Positions 42,369 through 50,110 of a stretch of DNA of 64,000 nt are shown piece after piece. The position numbers were made by a program, and so were the translations under genes. The stretch is from an uncultured Desulfobulbus sp. (GTDB lineage Bacteria > Desulfobacterota > Desulfobulbia > Desulfobulbales > Desulfobulbaceae): positions 405,501 to 469,500 of the forward strand of contig NZ_OY762276.1 of the NCBI RefSeq assembly GCF_963665445.1. The letters are read 5' to 3'. The first letter of the stretch is position 1, and each line of letters opens with the position of its first letter. The notes beneath the pieces were generated by a model, which saw only the letters and a list, made by a program, of their open reading frames with translations, searched no databases and was not told the DNA's origin.

Positions 42369-43110
42369 GCCGCCTCCTTCTGGTGCCGCCCACCAGGAAC
42401 TCCCGGTCACCCCAGTCCTGCAATGAAACCGTATTCAGGCCGACATCGGATGCGAACTGAGCCACCTGGGCCAGGTTGAGGCAGACGCGACCGGCGGATC
42501 CGGCGCTGACCTCGGTGATTTTTGAGAGCAGATCATGGCCGATTTCCACCTCGGGGTGATATAACCGCCGCAGATGGGCGGCATCCTCGATATCCACCGG
42601 CACCGCCTGCACCCACTCCAAAACCCTCCGGTGGAACCGTTCCCACCGCTTGAGCTTGTCATAGACGTTCTGCTCACCGATCAGGAGGATGACCGCGCCG
42701 GAGCCCTCGAAAATATCCCGGATCAGCTCCACGCTCTTTTTCTCCACCAGCTTGTCCAGCTCGTCGACGATCAACGGTCGGCCGCTCTTGGCCATCTGCT
42801 CGCAGACCTGTTCCGCCATCTCCCAGACCCGTTGTTTGGGATGGATGCCCATGGTCTGGAGGATGTAGTGGAGGATCGCCCGGCTGTTCCAGGTCTCCTG
42901 GCACTGGATGTAGTAGCCCCGATACTTGAGGCTGACATAGGTGGCAGCCTTGGACTTGCCCCAGCCTGCCGGGCCGTACATGCACACCATGCCGGGCAGG
43001 TGGCCGGGCCGCTGCATGGCCCGTTCCACCGCGCTGGCGCAGAGGCTGACATTGGCCAGCGGCGCCACCGTGTACGCCGTGGCATCCGTTTTCTTGCCTT
43101 TTTCTTCCAT
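42358..43110 (-). CDS. Transposition target-choice ATPase, MuB-like
   Basis: 250 residues, AAA+ type. Walker A is GPAGWGKS at 46-53 and Walker B LIVDELD at 113-119. MuB forms filaments on target DNA, stimulates the transposase and gives target immunity. The HTH-bearing N-terminus of Mu's own MuB (312 residues) is missing, as in shorter relatives. It follows the transposase gene at the A-B position of Mu. Confidence 0.92.
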   Translation of the reverse strand: MEEKGKKTDATAYTVAPLANVSLCASAVERAMQRPGHLPGMVCMYGPAGWGKSKAATYVSLKYRGYYIQCQETWNSRAILHYILQTMGIHPKQRVWEMAEQVCEQMAKSGRPLIVDELDKLVEKKSVELIRDIFEGSGAVILLIGEQNVYDKLKRWERFHRRVLEWVQAVPVDIEDAAHLRRLYHPEVEIGHDLLSKITEVSAGSAGRVCLNLAQVAQFASDVGLNTVSLQDWGDREFLVGGTRRRRHGA

Positions 43111-43165
43111 CAGTACTATTCTCCTGATTGTTGTTCCGCTTGAGACATCGGAAACACTTCCTTAT

Positions 43166-43196
43166 GGGGCCGTGCGCCAACACGGCCCTGTTTTTT
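43166..43196 (+). terminator. Hairpin between transposase and MuB genes, T run on plus strand
   Basis: GGGCCGTG-CGCCAA-CACGGCCC is followed by TGTTTTTT on the plus strand, against the direction of the genes. It could stop antisense transcription, or act only as an RNA hairpin in the A-B message. Confidence 0.4.
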
Positions 43197-45292
43197 CATC
43201 CCTGCCGAACCCCCAGCTGCTCTTCCACCTCGACAAAGGTCCGATAGGTGGCCGAGTTCCTGAAGCTCTCGTAAAATCGCACGGCCCGTTCCTCCAGCAC
43301 CTCGCCCCCGCGCATCCGGCCATCCAACTCCCGCCACAGGCGAAACATGTCGCGATCGTTTGCAGGGATGACAAAGGGCTCCGGTTTGTTCATTTCCAGG
43401 GCCAGCTTGTCCCTGGCATCCTTCAGCTCAGACCGATCCTCACTGGCGGGGAAAAGTTGCAGTACCTCGCATTTGGGCCTTGGCCCAGGAGTGATATCGA
43501 TAATGCCATTGCATTCCTCACGGATGAGGTCGAGCTGTTGCTGCTTGATTGCTTCCCGGCGCTTGGTGCGTTTTTCCTGGGCCTGTTCCACCATGGGTTT
43601 GGGGAAGAAGTCGACCCGGTTCTTCTCGAACATGGCATAACAATAGAGCCGACCCTCTTGGTCATAGATCTGGACCTTGGTGGCATCGTTGGGGAAGTAG
43701 GCCACCTGCACGCTTTGGCCTTCGATGTGGGCCAGGTCCGCGTTGAAATAGTGGTTGTTGCTCAACTGCACCATCGACCGCACCACCTTGCGCTCAACTC
43801 TTGGCAGCCAGAGGATTTCGACCTCGGCCTCGGTAAGCTGGCATTCCCTCGGATCCCAACCGTCGGTCACATGCCAGGCCCAGCACTCCAGAGGAGTCAT
43901 GTGGCGTTTGCGGCCGGTCTCGGGATCGTTGATTTTGGGCAGGCTGGAGTGGGGCCTCCGGTTGTAGGTATCCACCGTGTCCTGGCAGAACTCGAGAAAC
44001 TGCGGCCAGCTGATCAGGTGCTCGCTGGTGCCTTTTTTCTCAATGTCGCGCTGCATTACGATGTAGAGGTTGCGCTTGGTGCTTTTGTCCATCTCCTTGC
44101 CGGTGAAGGTTGCCAGTTGCTTGGCGCTGCGGATCCACATGGTCCGGTTGGGCCGTTCGATCACGCCGTGGCCCTGGGGATTGCCCGGACGGCCTTTGGT
44201 GAAAGTGGTGCCGATCCGGGCAAAGAGCCCTGTTTTGTCGTCGGTGTTGACGCCTGCCATGTTGCCCGAGCCGCCGTCGGTGTAGACGATGCCGAAGATG
44301 CCGCCATAGGGTTTGCTCTCGCTGACCATGGCCGCATCGCGAATGGCCCCGGCAACGGTAAGTGCCGATTCCGCCAAACCGGCCGACCAACCGGTCACCA
44401 CCTTGGTGGCCACGTCGATGATGGCGCAGACCTCGGGATGAAACGGGCGACCATGCACCGGATGGGCGACCTTGGCCTTGTAGCTGTGGCCGTCGCAGCA
44501 GCCGATGGTCATGGGGCGGTAACCGCTGGTATCCCGTTGCCAGTATCCCTTGAGCGCCTGATAGGCGGCGCCGGTCTTGCGGCCTTTTTCCCGTTCGAGC
44601 CGGGAGCGTTTGTTATGGAAGCGGAGCACCTGGTGATAGGAGGGCATGGTCATGCCTTCGGGCAGGATCTTGGTCATTTGTTCCATGGCTTCGGGGATGG
44701 TCGGGTTGGAGGGCTTCTGGTAGCACTGGATGAAGAAGCCGGCCCATTCGGGGATCCCGGCTTTCTCCATCGGTTTGGGCGCCAGGGCGATGATGCCGTA
44801 TCGGCGCACAGATCGTTGCCAGCCTAGAACAAGCGAGCGGGAAAGTGCGCGAACCTGCCCCTTGCGGGCATTGGCCAGGGTCACGCAGTGCATCAGGTGT
44901 TCTGGCAAGGCTTGCTCTTTTGCCAGATCCACCAGGGCGTCCACGGCTCGATTGGTGCCATGAAGTTTCTGCAGCTTTTCAAATTCCCGGAACAGGGTGA
45001 CGCGAGCATCGAAGATCTCCCTTTGCCAGCCCTTGAGGCTTGAGAGTTTCTGGTCGGTCTTTTCCTTGATCACCAGATCCTTGTCCTTGGCCGGAGGCGG
45101 GGCGTATTGGAAATGGAGGGCGGCCTGGGTCTCTGCCGGAAGGGATGAAAGATGGTATTCCTTGCCGCCGCCTTGGCCCTGGCGGTAACGGGCCATCCAG
45201 TGTTCCTTCCGGGCTCTTCTGCTCACCGATTGCGGCGCGGAAGGCATGCCGGGCAGCCCGGCAAGTTCGATCGGCTTGTACCATTGTTTCAT
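43196..45292 (-). CDS. Phage transposase, MuA family
   Basis: 698 residues. An N-terminal Mu-type DNA-binding domain (WYKPIELAGLPGMPSAPQSVSRRARKEHW) is followed by helical end-binding domains. The DDE core has D267 (GCCDGHSYK), D339 (VYTDGGSGN) and E379 (GHGVIERPNR), close to D269/D336/E392 of MuA. The Mu transposase C-terminal domain (VERKVVRSMVQLSNNHYFNADLAHIEGQSVQV) and a basic tail follow. It catalyses strand transfer for integration and replicative transposition. All catalytic residues are intact, which argues for a working prophage. It is coupled to the Ner-like gene upstream. Confidence 0.96.
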   Translation of the reverse strand: MKQWYKPIELAGLPGMPSAPQSVSRRARKEHWMARYRQGQGGGKEYHLSSLPAETQAALHFQYAPPPAKDKDLVIKEKTDQKLSSLKGWQREIFDARVTLFREFEKLQKLHGTNRAVDALVDLAKEQALPEHLMHCVTLANARKGQVRALSRSLVLGWQRSVRRYGIIALAPKPMEKAGIPEWAGFFIQCYQKPSNPTIPEAMEQMTKILPEGMTMPSYHQVLRFHNKRSRLEREKGRKTGAAYQALKGYWQRDTSGYRPMTIGCCDGHSYKAKVAHPVHGRPFHPEVCAIIDVATKVVTGWSAGLAESALTVAGAIRDAAMVSESKPYGGIFGIVYTDGGSGNMAGVNTDDKTGLFARIGTTFTKGRPGNPQGHGVIERPNRTMWIRSAKQLATFTGKEMDKSTKRNLYIVMQRDIEKKGTSEHLISWPQFLEFCQDTVDTYNRRPHSSLPKINDPETGRKRHMTPLECWAWHVTDGWDPRECQLTEAEVEILWLPRVERKVVRSMVQLSNNHYFNADLAHIEGQSVQVAYFPNDATKVQIYDQEGRLYCYAMFEKNRVDFFPKPMVEQAQEKRTKRREAIKQQQLDLIREECNGIIDITPGPRPKCEVLQLFPASEDRSELKDARDKLALEMNKPEPFVIPANDRDMFRLWRELDGRMRGGEVLEERAVRFYESFRNSATYRTFVEVEEQLGVRQG

Positions 45293-45504
45293 GCGGCCCT
45301 CCGCATGTCATCGGGGAGAGCGAGGTATTTTCTCGGACAGCCTTGCTCCTTGAGCCAGGATAGGACCTTGCGGTTGTTTTCCTGGCCCTCGATGGTGGCC
45401 CAGACGGTCTTGTTATCCCGGTAACCGAGGGCTTTCTGGATAGTGGCCAGCTTGAATCCGTTACGCTTCAGCCACACCCGAATTTCGACGCTGTTCCGTT
45501 TCAT
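45289..45504 (-). CDS. Ner-like small DNA-binding regulator
   Basis: 71 residues from ATG at 45504, which overlaps the stop region of the upstream gene. It contains a compact HTH (VWLKRNGFKLATIQKALGYRDNKTVWATIEG) and ends in PRKYLALPDDMRRAA. Mu Ner (74 residues) lies directly before the transposase gene and switches off early transcription. Size, HTH and place agree. It overlaps the transposase start by 4 bp. Confidence 0.75.
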   Translation of the reverse strand: MKRNSVEIRVWLKRNGFKLATIQKALGYRDNKTVWATIEGQENNRKVLSWLKEQGCPRKYLALPDDMRRAA

Positions 45505-45505
45505 C

Positions 45506-46402
45506 TCATGCCTGCAGGTTGGTGGGTTCGAGCAGTAGATCATCGAATATCTCCTTTGCCTGGGCATCATTTTCGTACTCGCCGAACACCAGCCAGTTGC
45601 CTCCATCTTCCAGCTTTTCGATCATGGTTTTGTTGCTGCCGATGCGGTAGATGCCAAAACCGGCGGACAGGAGCTTTTCCAGGTTGTTGGCCCTCCAGGG
45701 GATCTTCCGGTCGCGCATGGTCTGTTCCCCGCATTCACCCACCACCTTGGCCAGGTTCGTTAGGGTGGAGAAGACCGTCTCCCGTGCGGTATGCTTCCAG
45801 CCAGCCTGCCGTTCGATCTCGATTTGTTCGAGGAAGTCCTCCCAGGCCTGGATGAATTCCGCCGATTGCCGGGTTGTTTCGGCCGGTTTTCGTGGCTTGA
45901 TCTTTTTGCCGGCGTTTTTGATGGCTCCGCCAACCTGCTCGCCCTTGAAAGTCTTCACCGCGTTCTTCACTGTTTTGGCGGTGAGCTTGAGTGGTTGCTG
46001 GCTCGGGATGATGCGCTTGGATTCAATGAGCTGCCCCCAAACCTGTTTCTGTTCCTCCGGCTCCAGCCTTGCCAGCTCGCGGGCCTGGGACTCGTTGGCA
46101 GGCATCAGGTCCCAATCGATGCTGCCGTCGTCTCTCACGCCAATTGGCGTGAGATTCTCGATGACCCTGGAGGCGGAAATGAGGCGGTCAGCGTACTGAA
46201 AGCTCATGTCCCACAACTCCCGGCAGTAGCCTTCCCAGGTACGGCCGTCATCATTGCGGTACAATCGGCTCTCGCGGATCTCCAGCAGGGCGTTGCCTAC
46301 GGCCACATAGGCCAGGAAGTTCTCGCGGATAATGGATTCGAGTGCCGTGAGTCGGGTATGTTCCGCTTGGGTTAAGGGTTTGTCTTCGATGATCAGTTCC
46401 AT
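45506..46402 (-). CDS. Early phage protein, probable DNA-binding
   Basis: 298 residues. The N-terminal half (ESIIRENFLAYVAVGNALLEIRESRLYR, TWEGYCRELWDMSFQYADRLISASRVIENL) matches a domain common in phage and plasmid proteins with ParB-like or replication-control roles. The middle is basic (KNAGKKIKPRKPAET) and the C-terminus unknown. A 22-bp perfect palindrome (46133-46154) lies within its coding sequence, which may be a binding site for itself or for another phage regulator. Confidence 0.65.
   Translation of the reverse strand: MELIIEDKPLTQAEHTRLTALESIIRENFLAYVAVGNALLEIRESRLYRNDDGRTWEGYCRELWDMSFQYADRLISASRVIENLTPIGVRDDGSIDWDLMPANESQARELARLEPEEQKQVWGQLIESKRIIPSQQPLKLTAKTVKNAVKTFKGEQVGGAIKNAGKKIKPRKPAETTRQSAEFIQAWEDFLEQIEIERQAGWKHTARETVFSTLTNLAKVVGECGEQTMRDRKIPWRANNLEKLLSAGFGIYRIGSNKTMIEKLEDGGNWLVFGEYENDAQAKEIFDDLLLEPTNLQA
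46133..46154. promoter_or_regulatory. 22-bp perfect palindrome within an early gene
   Basis: TCTCACGCCAATTGGCGTGA plus the last GA base pair make a perfect palindrome. The 14-bp core ACGCCAATTGGCGT occurs also at 28507-28520. Two such sites in one prophage suggest a dimeric DNA-binding protein. Confidence 0.5.
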
Positions 46403-46411
46403 GCCTGCTCC

Positions 46412-46834
46412 TTAGAGTTCAGCTTTGATTTTTTTCATCATCGCCTGCTTCTGTTTGACCTCCAGGTCCAGCTCGGCGAGCTGCAGCAGCTTGGCCTGTT
46501 TGTCGTCAATGATCCTCCAGCCAAGGGGCGCCACCATGACCTGCATCGGTTCGATGCTGTTCACAGCCGCGCAGAACACCGGCAGGGCCTTGATCGGAAT
46601 TACCCGCTCCTTGTCCTCTGGATTCAGCCATTTCTCGAAAGTGGCCATGGTTAGGTTCGGCCCGGTACCCTTCACCAGCCGAACCCCGTAGCGGTCAGCC
46701 AGTTGGTTGATCCGGTCGCAGAGTTCTTCCCTGGACAACCCGGTTGCCTCGGCCGCTTGAGCCATCGCGGTTTTTAAATCCCGCAGGATGTTCAGGGTTG
46801 GTGCGGTGCTGAAGAGACCGAGCTGGGTTGCCAT
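46412..46834 (-). CDS. Early phage protein, HTH-like
   Basis: 140 residues from ATG at 46834, overlapping the upstream stop (TGATG). The segment LKTAMAQAAEATGLSREELCDRINQLADRYGVRL is HTH-like, and the end is a coiled coil (QLAELDLEVKQKQAMMKKIKAEL). It is unlike any named Mu early protein I know. It belongs to the early operon starting near 47.25 kb. Confidence 0.65.
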   Translation of the reverse strand: MATQLGLFSTAPTLNILRDLKTAMAQAAEATGLSREELCDRINQLADRYGVRLVKGTGPNLTMATFEKWLNPEDKERVIPIKALPVFCAAVNSIEPMQVMVAPLGWRIIDDKQAKLLQLAELDLEVKQKQAMMKKIKAEL

Positions 46835-47127
46835 CAGCTGCGCTCCTCGTAAAGCCGTTGGGTAAGCTTTACGGCCTGCTCCAGGGTGAAAAAGCTGTAC
46901 TTGTATCCTTTCCGCCCATGCCAACGTCCATCAACACGCAACCGGAAATACTGTTGCCAGTATTCCCGGTTGCGCAGTGGTGGATGAGGATGCATGGTTT
47001 GCTTGTACGGATCCCAGTTGTGTCTCCATTGCTCCGCGAGATAGAGTTCAATCCGCAGTGGTTTTTTGCCTTCCATCGAGGCATTTCCCCACCGCCAGAT
47101 AATGTCGGGGATCCTCATTTCACTCAT
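46834..47127 (-). CDS. Small early phage protein
   Basis: 97 residues from the ATG at 47127, which overlaps the TGA of the small gene upstream (ATGA). It contains WRHNWDPYKQTMHPHPPLRNREYWQQYFRLRVDGRWHGRKGYKYSFF, rich in aromatic and basic residues. No family is recognised. The tight coupling on both sides supports translation. Confidence 0.6.
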   Translation of the reverse strand: MSEMRIPDIIWRWGNASMEGKKPLRIELYLAEQWRHNWDPYKQTMHPHPPLRNREYWQQYFRLRVDGRWHGRKGYKYSFFTLEQAVKLTQRLYEERS

Positions 47128-47240
47128 TGTGCCGCTTGCCAAATTGCTGGGGTTATCATTTCCACACTTATTCGCTCGGCTATTACCTGCACGGCTGGGA
47201 GGTAACCGCCGCCGAGCTGGTTTTTTCTACCGTCCGCCAT
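47124..47240 (-). CDS. 38-aa first gene of the early operon
   Basis: ATG at 47240 is preceded by GGAGG with a 6-bp spacer, the best ribosome site of the early region. The product is MADGRKNQLGGGYLPAVQVI... ending WQAAQ. Its stop overlaps the next start. No family is recognised; being first after the early promoter it could be a small regulator or a leader peptide. Confidence 0.6.
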   Translation of the reverse strand: MADGRKNQLGGGYLPAVQVIAERISVEMITPAIWQAAQ

Positions 47241-47506
47241 ATTCAACCTCCACTGTCTGGGATAAGTTGCACTCGGACATTGAACCTTTCATGCCCGTCG
47301 TGTAGATTTCTTGGTAACCCTCCCGTTTTTGCGGGACCGTAAAAATGGATTTATCTTAAATTTTGGTACCAGTCAACCCAATTTTGGGTGTTCAACTTCC
47401 AAAAAAGTTACCTTTCCTGTTGTGCGCCAATAATATATCATTAAAACAGGTGGTTACTGAGAAGCTGAACACTGCCAAACATAGTTAAACTTAGGTTCAA
47501 CTTTTT
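47241..47506. promoter_or_regulatory. Early/repressor control region of the prophage
   Basis: The 266 bp between divergent early genes and repressor must hold both promoters and the operators. The motif GTTCAACTT occurs at 47390-47398 and 47494-47502, with the variant GTTAAACTT at 47483-47491 and a partial inverse (AAGCTGAAC) at 47463-47471. These may be repressor sites. The cluster right before the repressor ATG suggests autoregulation. Confidence 0.6.
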
Positions 47507-47965
47507 ATGACAGAAGATGAACAATCCTATCTTGTTGAAGTGGGATGTAGAATTGCTAAAATTCGCGGGGAAAAGACCCAGCCTGAATTTGCTGAAGAGC
47601 TAGGGATTAGCAAGAACACCTTGCTCCGTTATGAAAAAGGGTACTCGGTACCAGATCTGGTGATCGTTCGCAAAATTTGTACTTTGACCGGAGCGTCATT
47701 AGAGTGGCTAGTCAACGGCGACCAATGTCATTCCTGTGAAATTGCAGCCACTGGTAAATCTAGCGAAAGATCTTCATGCGCCATAAATCACCTTGAAGAC
47801 CCCTTTATCACAGACATAAAGCTCTGGCTTAACGAGATGACCAGCGATGACCCTGGCTGGCGAGTGTGGTTTAAAATGGAAATTTTGAGCAAAATTCCAA
47901 TGTTCAAAGAGTGGTGGGAAAAAAAACGCGGAGGTGACGCATCTAAGCAATCAAACGCAGCATAG
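47507..47965 (+). CDS. Phage repressor, XRE-type HTH
   Basis: 152 residues. The HTH is VGCRIAKIRGEKTQPEFAEELGISKNTLLRYEKGYSVPDL and the next segment (ICTLTGASLEWLVNGD) is typical of CI-like phage regulators. The C-terminal part contains no LexA/CI self-cleavage motif, so induction would need another route. It is the only phage regulator on the plus strand and is divergent from the early operon, as the Mu repressor is. Confidence 0.87.
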   Translation: MTEDEQSYLVEVGCRIAKIRGEKTQPEFAEELGISKNTLLRYEKGYSVPDLVIVRKICTLTGASLEWLVNGDQCHSCEIAATGKSSERSSCAINHLEDPFITDIKLWLNEMTSDDPGWRVWFKMEILSKIPMFKEWWEKKRGGDASKQSNAA

Positions 47966-48249
47966 CAGAAAAAATATTTCGATACCTCAAACGGAAGAGG
48001 TGTGCCATAATTTATTAGCGTGCCCTAAAAGAAATTTTCAGCATCGCCGCTGCCACAAGAAAAAAACCTAGGAGCGAGGTTCCAAATCTTGCGCAAGTAA
48101 AACACCCAAAAAATTTAAAAATGCAGCATTAGGTTCAAAACTGGCTGCAAATCACCGACCGCAACCATTACACCCAGAATCAAACCGCAATAGCCCGATA
48201 ATAGGGCCATCCCGCATCAATTCATATCAACCCACATCACCCCAGGTCT

Positions 48250-48259
48250 AGGTGCAGAA
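48250..48259 (-). repeat. Candidate left terminus of the Mu-like prophage (terminal inverted repeat)
   Basis: AGGTGCAGAA is the inverse of TTCTGCACCT at 5807-5816. If real, the element ends at the CA at 48255-48256. Confidence 0.45.
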
Positions 48260-48276
48260 ACAACTGCTAAGGGACT

Positions 48277-48367
48277 GTAACAAATCAATTTTTGAGTAAG
48301 CTCGCTATAGGGAGACACGTAAACGTAGAAACTTTCCTGCTGGCTCTGGTGGGATCCGGGTTATACC
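48277..48367 (+). repeat. 91-bp direct repeat, right copy
   Basis: Identical to 5698-5788. It lies 20 bp outside the candidate phage end, as the left copy does on its side (also 20 bp). This symmetry suggests that the phage inserted between two copies lying about 40 bp apart in the host. Confidence 0.95.
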
Positions 48368-48547
48368 GGGTTGATACGTGGCAATATGGGATCGGCCCTT
48401 GAATATCGGGCGATTGCGGGCGGTTCAGGATTTCATGGGCCTTGGTGATTGTGGCTTTTCAAATTTTTTTTCGGACAAATTTCTAAAACAAGAAACTTTT
48501 CGATTTTCGGCAAATCTCAGACGTTTTTTGCACGTAAATCGAGATAA

Positions 48548-50101
48548 CTGGAGTTTGGAGTTTCATGGTTAAGCCACCGTCACGATGGCGGTGCCGGATG
48601 AGTTACCCTATTGTTCCTTTCTCTCCGTTTCCTGGACTTTTTTCCTGAATCGGCAGTATTGCCCGATTTTCCAAGGAGTGAACCGGGTTCGAATTTTCGG
48701 CATGTCGGGTTCCACCAGTCCCGAACCCGGACATGGCTGAAAAACATCCGTAGTCCCAAGCGAATCTGGCCGGCGGTCACCAGGGCCTTTTTCCGCCATG
48801 GCGTCAGTTGCAGCAGTCCGTGCATCTGCTCGCTGCAATACATGCTCAGCAGTTGCGGCAGGGCATAGGCGGCCGAAAGGATCTGAGTCCAGCGGTGCAG
48901 CACTTGGCGGGACTGCTGCCATGCCTCGCGCCAGCCCCAACCGTTCTTCATCTGGTTGAAGAGGTCTTCGATGGCCCAGCGGCGGGCGTAGAACTTGAAC
49001 ACCTCGTCTGCACTCAGCTGACTGTTGGTGGAGATGAGCAGGCGTGGCTTACTGAGCTTGCCATCCTCGTCTTCGAACTGCATCCACACGGCCCTGACCC
49101 GATGGCCGCGAAGGAATTTAGCCAGGCAGACAGCACTCCGGTAGCGTACCCATTGCCACTTGCCGTAGAGGAACAGCCAATGGCGTACCTCCGGCAAAAG
49201 AGCAACCTCATCCGGGGTGTATTTGGCGCCATACTTGGCCGGCCGCCCCCGTTTGCCGGTGGCCACTGGAAGCGCGTACAGCGCCGTATCCCGTCGGACC
49301 TGGCCGATCACCTGAAAGCCAAGGGCCAGGACAAAGGCGATCAAAGGGTACTTCATATACCAGCTGTCCACTAGGAGACAGACCTTTTTGCCGGTGAACA
49401 CCCGTGCTACGGTCCTGAGCAGGACCTTCGCCGCATCGAGCTTGCCGGTGTTGCCGTCGGTGCGCATCAGCCGGGAGAGCAAAGGGATCGCCGAGTGCTT
49501 TTTGCCCCTGGTTACCGACAGGGCCATGCTCACCCAGCACTGGCCGCGGGCATACTGGGGTCGATTGGCCTTGTTGCCGTGCTGGTGATAGATTCCGCTT
49601 CCCGGCGCCTTTCGGGAAGCCCGGTAGACGAAGGTGTCGTCAATGATCAGGAACCAGACCAGCTGGGGAAAGAAGGTCACTACCATCCGGGCCATCTGCA
49701 CCCCAAGGGCGACCCAGGACCACTTGCCTTCCTGGAGCCATTTGTAATAGGCGCTCCAACTGCGTCGCGGTCTGATCGCCAGCCAGGCTCCGGTAACAAA
49801 CCCGGTCTGGGTGAGCATGGCACCGATCAGCAGTTCGATAAAGGTTGGAACGGAACGTACCGGTAGAGCCCTGGCAAGGAATGTGATACATTCAAACAGG
49901 GTCCCGGGGATACTGCCATATCCCTTGTTGCCCATGGCGGCCTCCAGAAGAGTGAAGTTGTTCTCTTCTGAAGGCCGCGCTTTCTAAGGAAAGCGCGGCT
50001 GCCGCATTTCGGCAGCTATGTCAATAATTTTTTTATATTTTTTTAGTTTGGCCCCCCCGAATCGCCTTCCGGCCGGGCCAGCCTGAAACTCCAAACTCCA
50101 G
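48548..50101 (-). mobile_element. Insertion sequence, copy 1 (1554 bp)
   Basis: Ends are CTGGAGTTTGGAGTTTCA and its exact complement. TCGAGATAA directly outside the left end (48539-48547) recurs outside the right end (50102-50110), as a 9-bp target duplication would. It contains one transposase gene. Confidence 0.92.
48580..49935 (-). CDS. IS transposase, DDE type (copy 1)
   Basis: 451 residues. Catalytic residues are likely D99 or D100 in FLIIDDTFVYR, Asp in CLLVDSWYMKYPLIAF and Glu in RRWAIEDLFNQMKNGWGWREAW. The fold resembles the DDE_5/IS701-type transposases, but the family assignment is tentative. The start MGNKGYGSIPG lies 166 bp inside the right end. It differs from copy 2 mainly in the last ~40 residues (GKSGNTADSGKKSRKRRERNN). 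It appears intact. Confidence 0.88.
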   Translation of the reverse strand: MGNKGYGSIPGTLFECITFLARALPVRSVPTFIELLIGAMLTQTGFVTGAWLAIRPRRSWSAYYKWLQEGKWSWVALGVQMARMVVTFFPQLVWFLIIDDTFVYRASRKAPGSGIYHQHGNKANRPQYARGQCWVSMALSVTRGKKHSAIPLLSRLMRTDGNTGKLDAAKVLLRTVARVFTGKKVCLLVDSWYMKYPLIAFVLALGFQVIGQVRRDTALYALPVATGKRGRPAKYGAKYTPDEVALLPEVRHWLFLYGKWQWVRYRSAVCLAKFLRGHRVRAVWMQFEDEDGKLSKPRLLISTNSQLSADEVFKFYARRWAIEDLFNQMKNGWGWREAWQQSRQVLHRWTQILSAAYALPQLLSMYCSEQMHGLLQLTPWRKKALVTAGQIRLGLRMFFSHVRVRDWWNPTCRKFEPGSLLGKSGNTADSGKKSRKRRERNNRVTHPAPPS

Positions 50102-50110
50102 TCGAGATAA

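Larger units (their letters stand above)
5809..48256 (-). mobile_element. Mu-like transposable prophage with siphovirus-type tail, carrying an integron
   Basis: The block holds a collinear Mu-type gene set read leftwards: repressor, Ner-like, transposase A, ATPase B, DUF3164, GemA, Mor, endolysin, gp25-gp29-like terminase and portal, F, G, I/Z, T, gp36 and gp37 homologues. The morphogenetic tail genes are of the lambda/B3 type rather than Mu's contractile type. A 9.5-kb plus-strand integron interrupts it between mor and endolysin. All structural genes are open, so the phage may be functional. At about 42.4 kb it is larger than Mu, D3112 or B3 (roughly 37-38 kb); without the integron it would be about 33 kb. 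The exact ends are inferred from a 10-bp inverted repeat. Confidence 0.85.
47966..48547. other. Prophage left end, host junction and 91-bp repeat; no gene
   Basis: About 580 bp with no gene. The first ~290 bp should carry transposase-binding sites of the phage left end. The candidate terminus is at 48256. The 91-bp repeat lies at 48277-48367, and host or older mobile DNA of unknown nature continues to the first IS. One T-rich stretch (48468-48475) is the only other feature. Confidence 0.6.

Noticed and set aside
42941-44827. A 628-codon plus-strand reading frame.
   Set aside because: It is antisense to the MuA transposase, whose DDE residues are all in place. The His/Gly/Val-rich translation is typical of a shadow frame.
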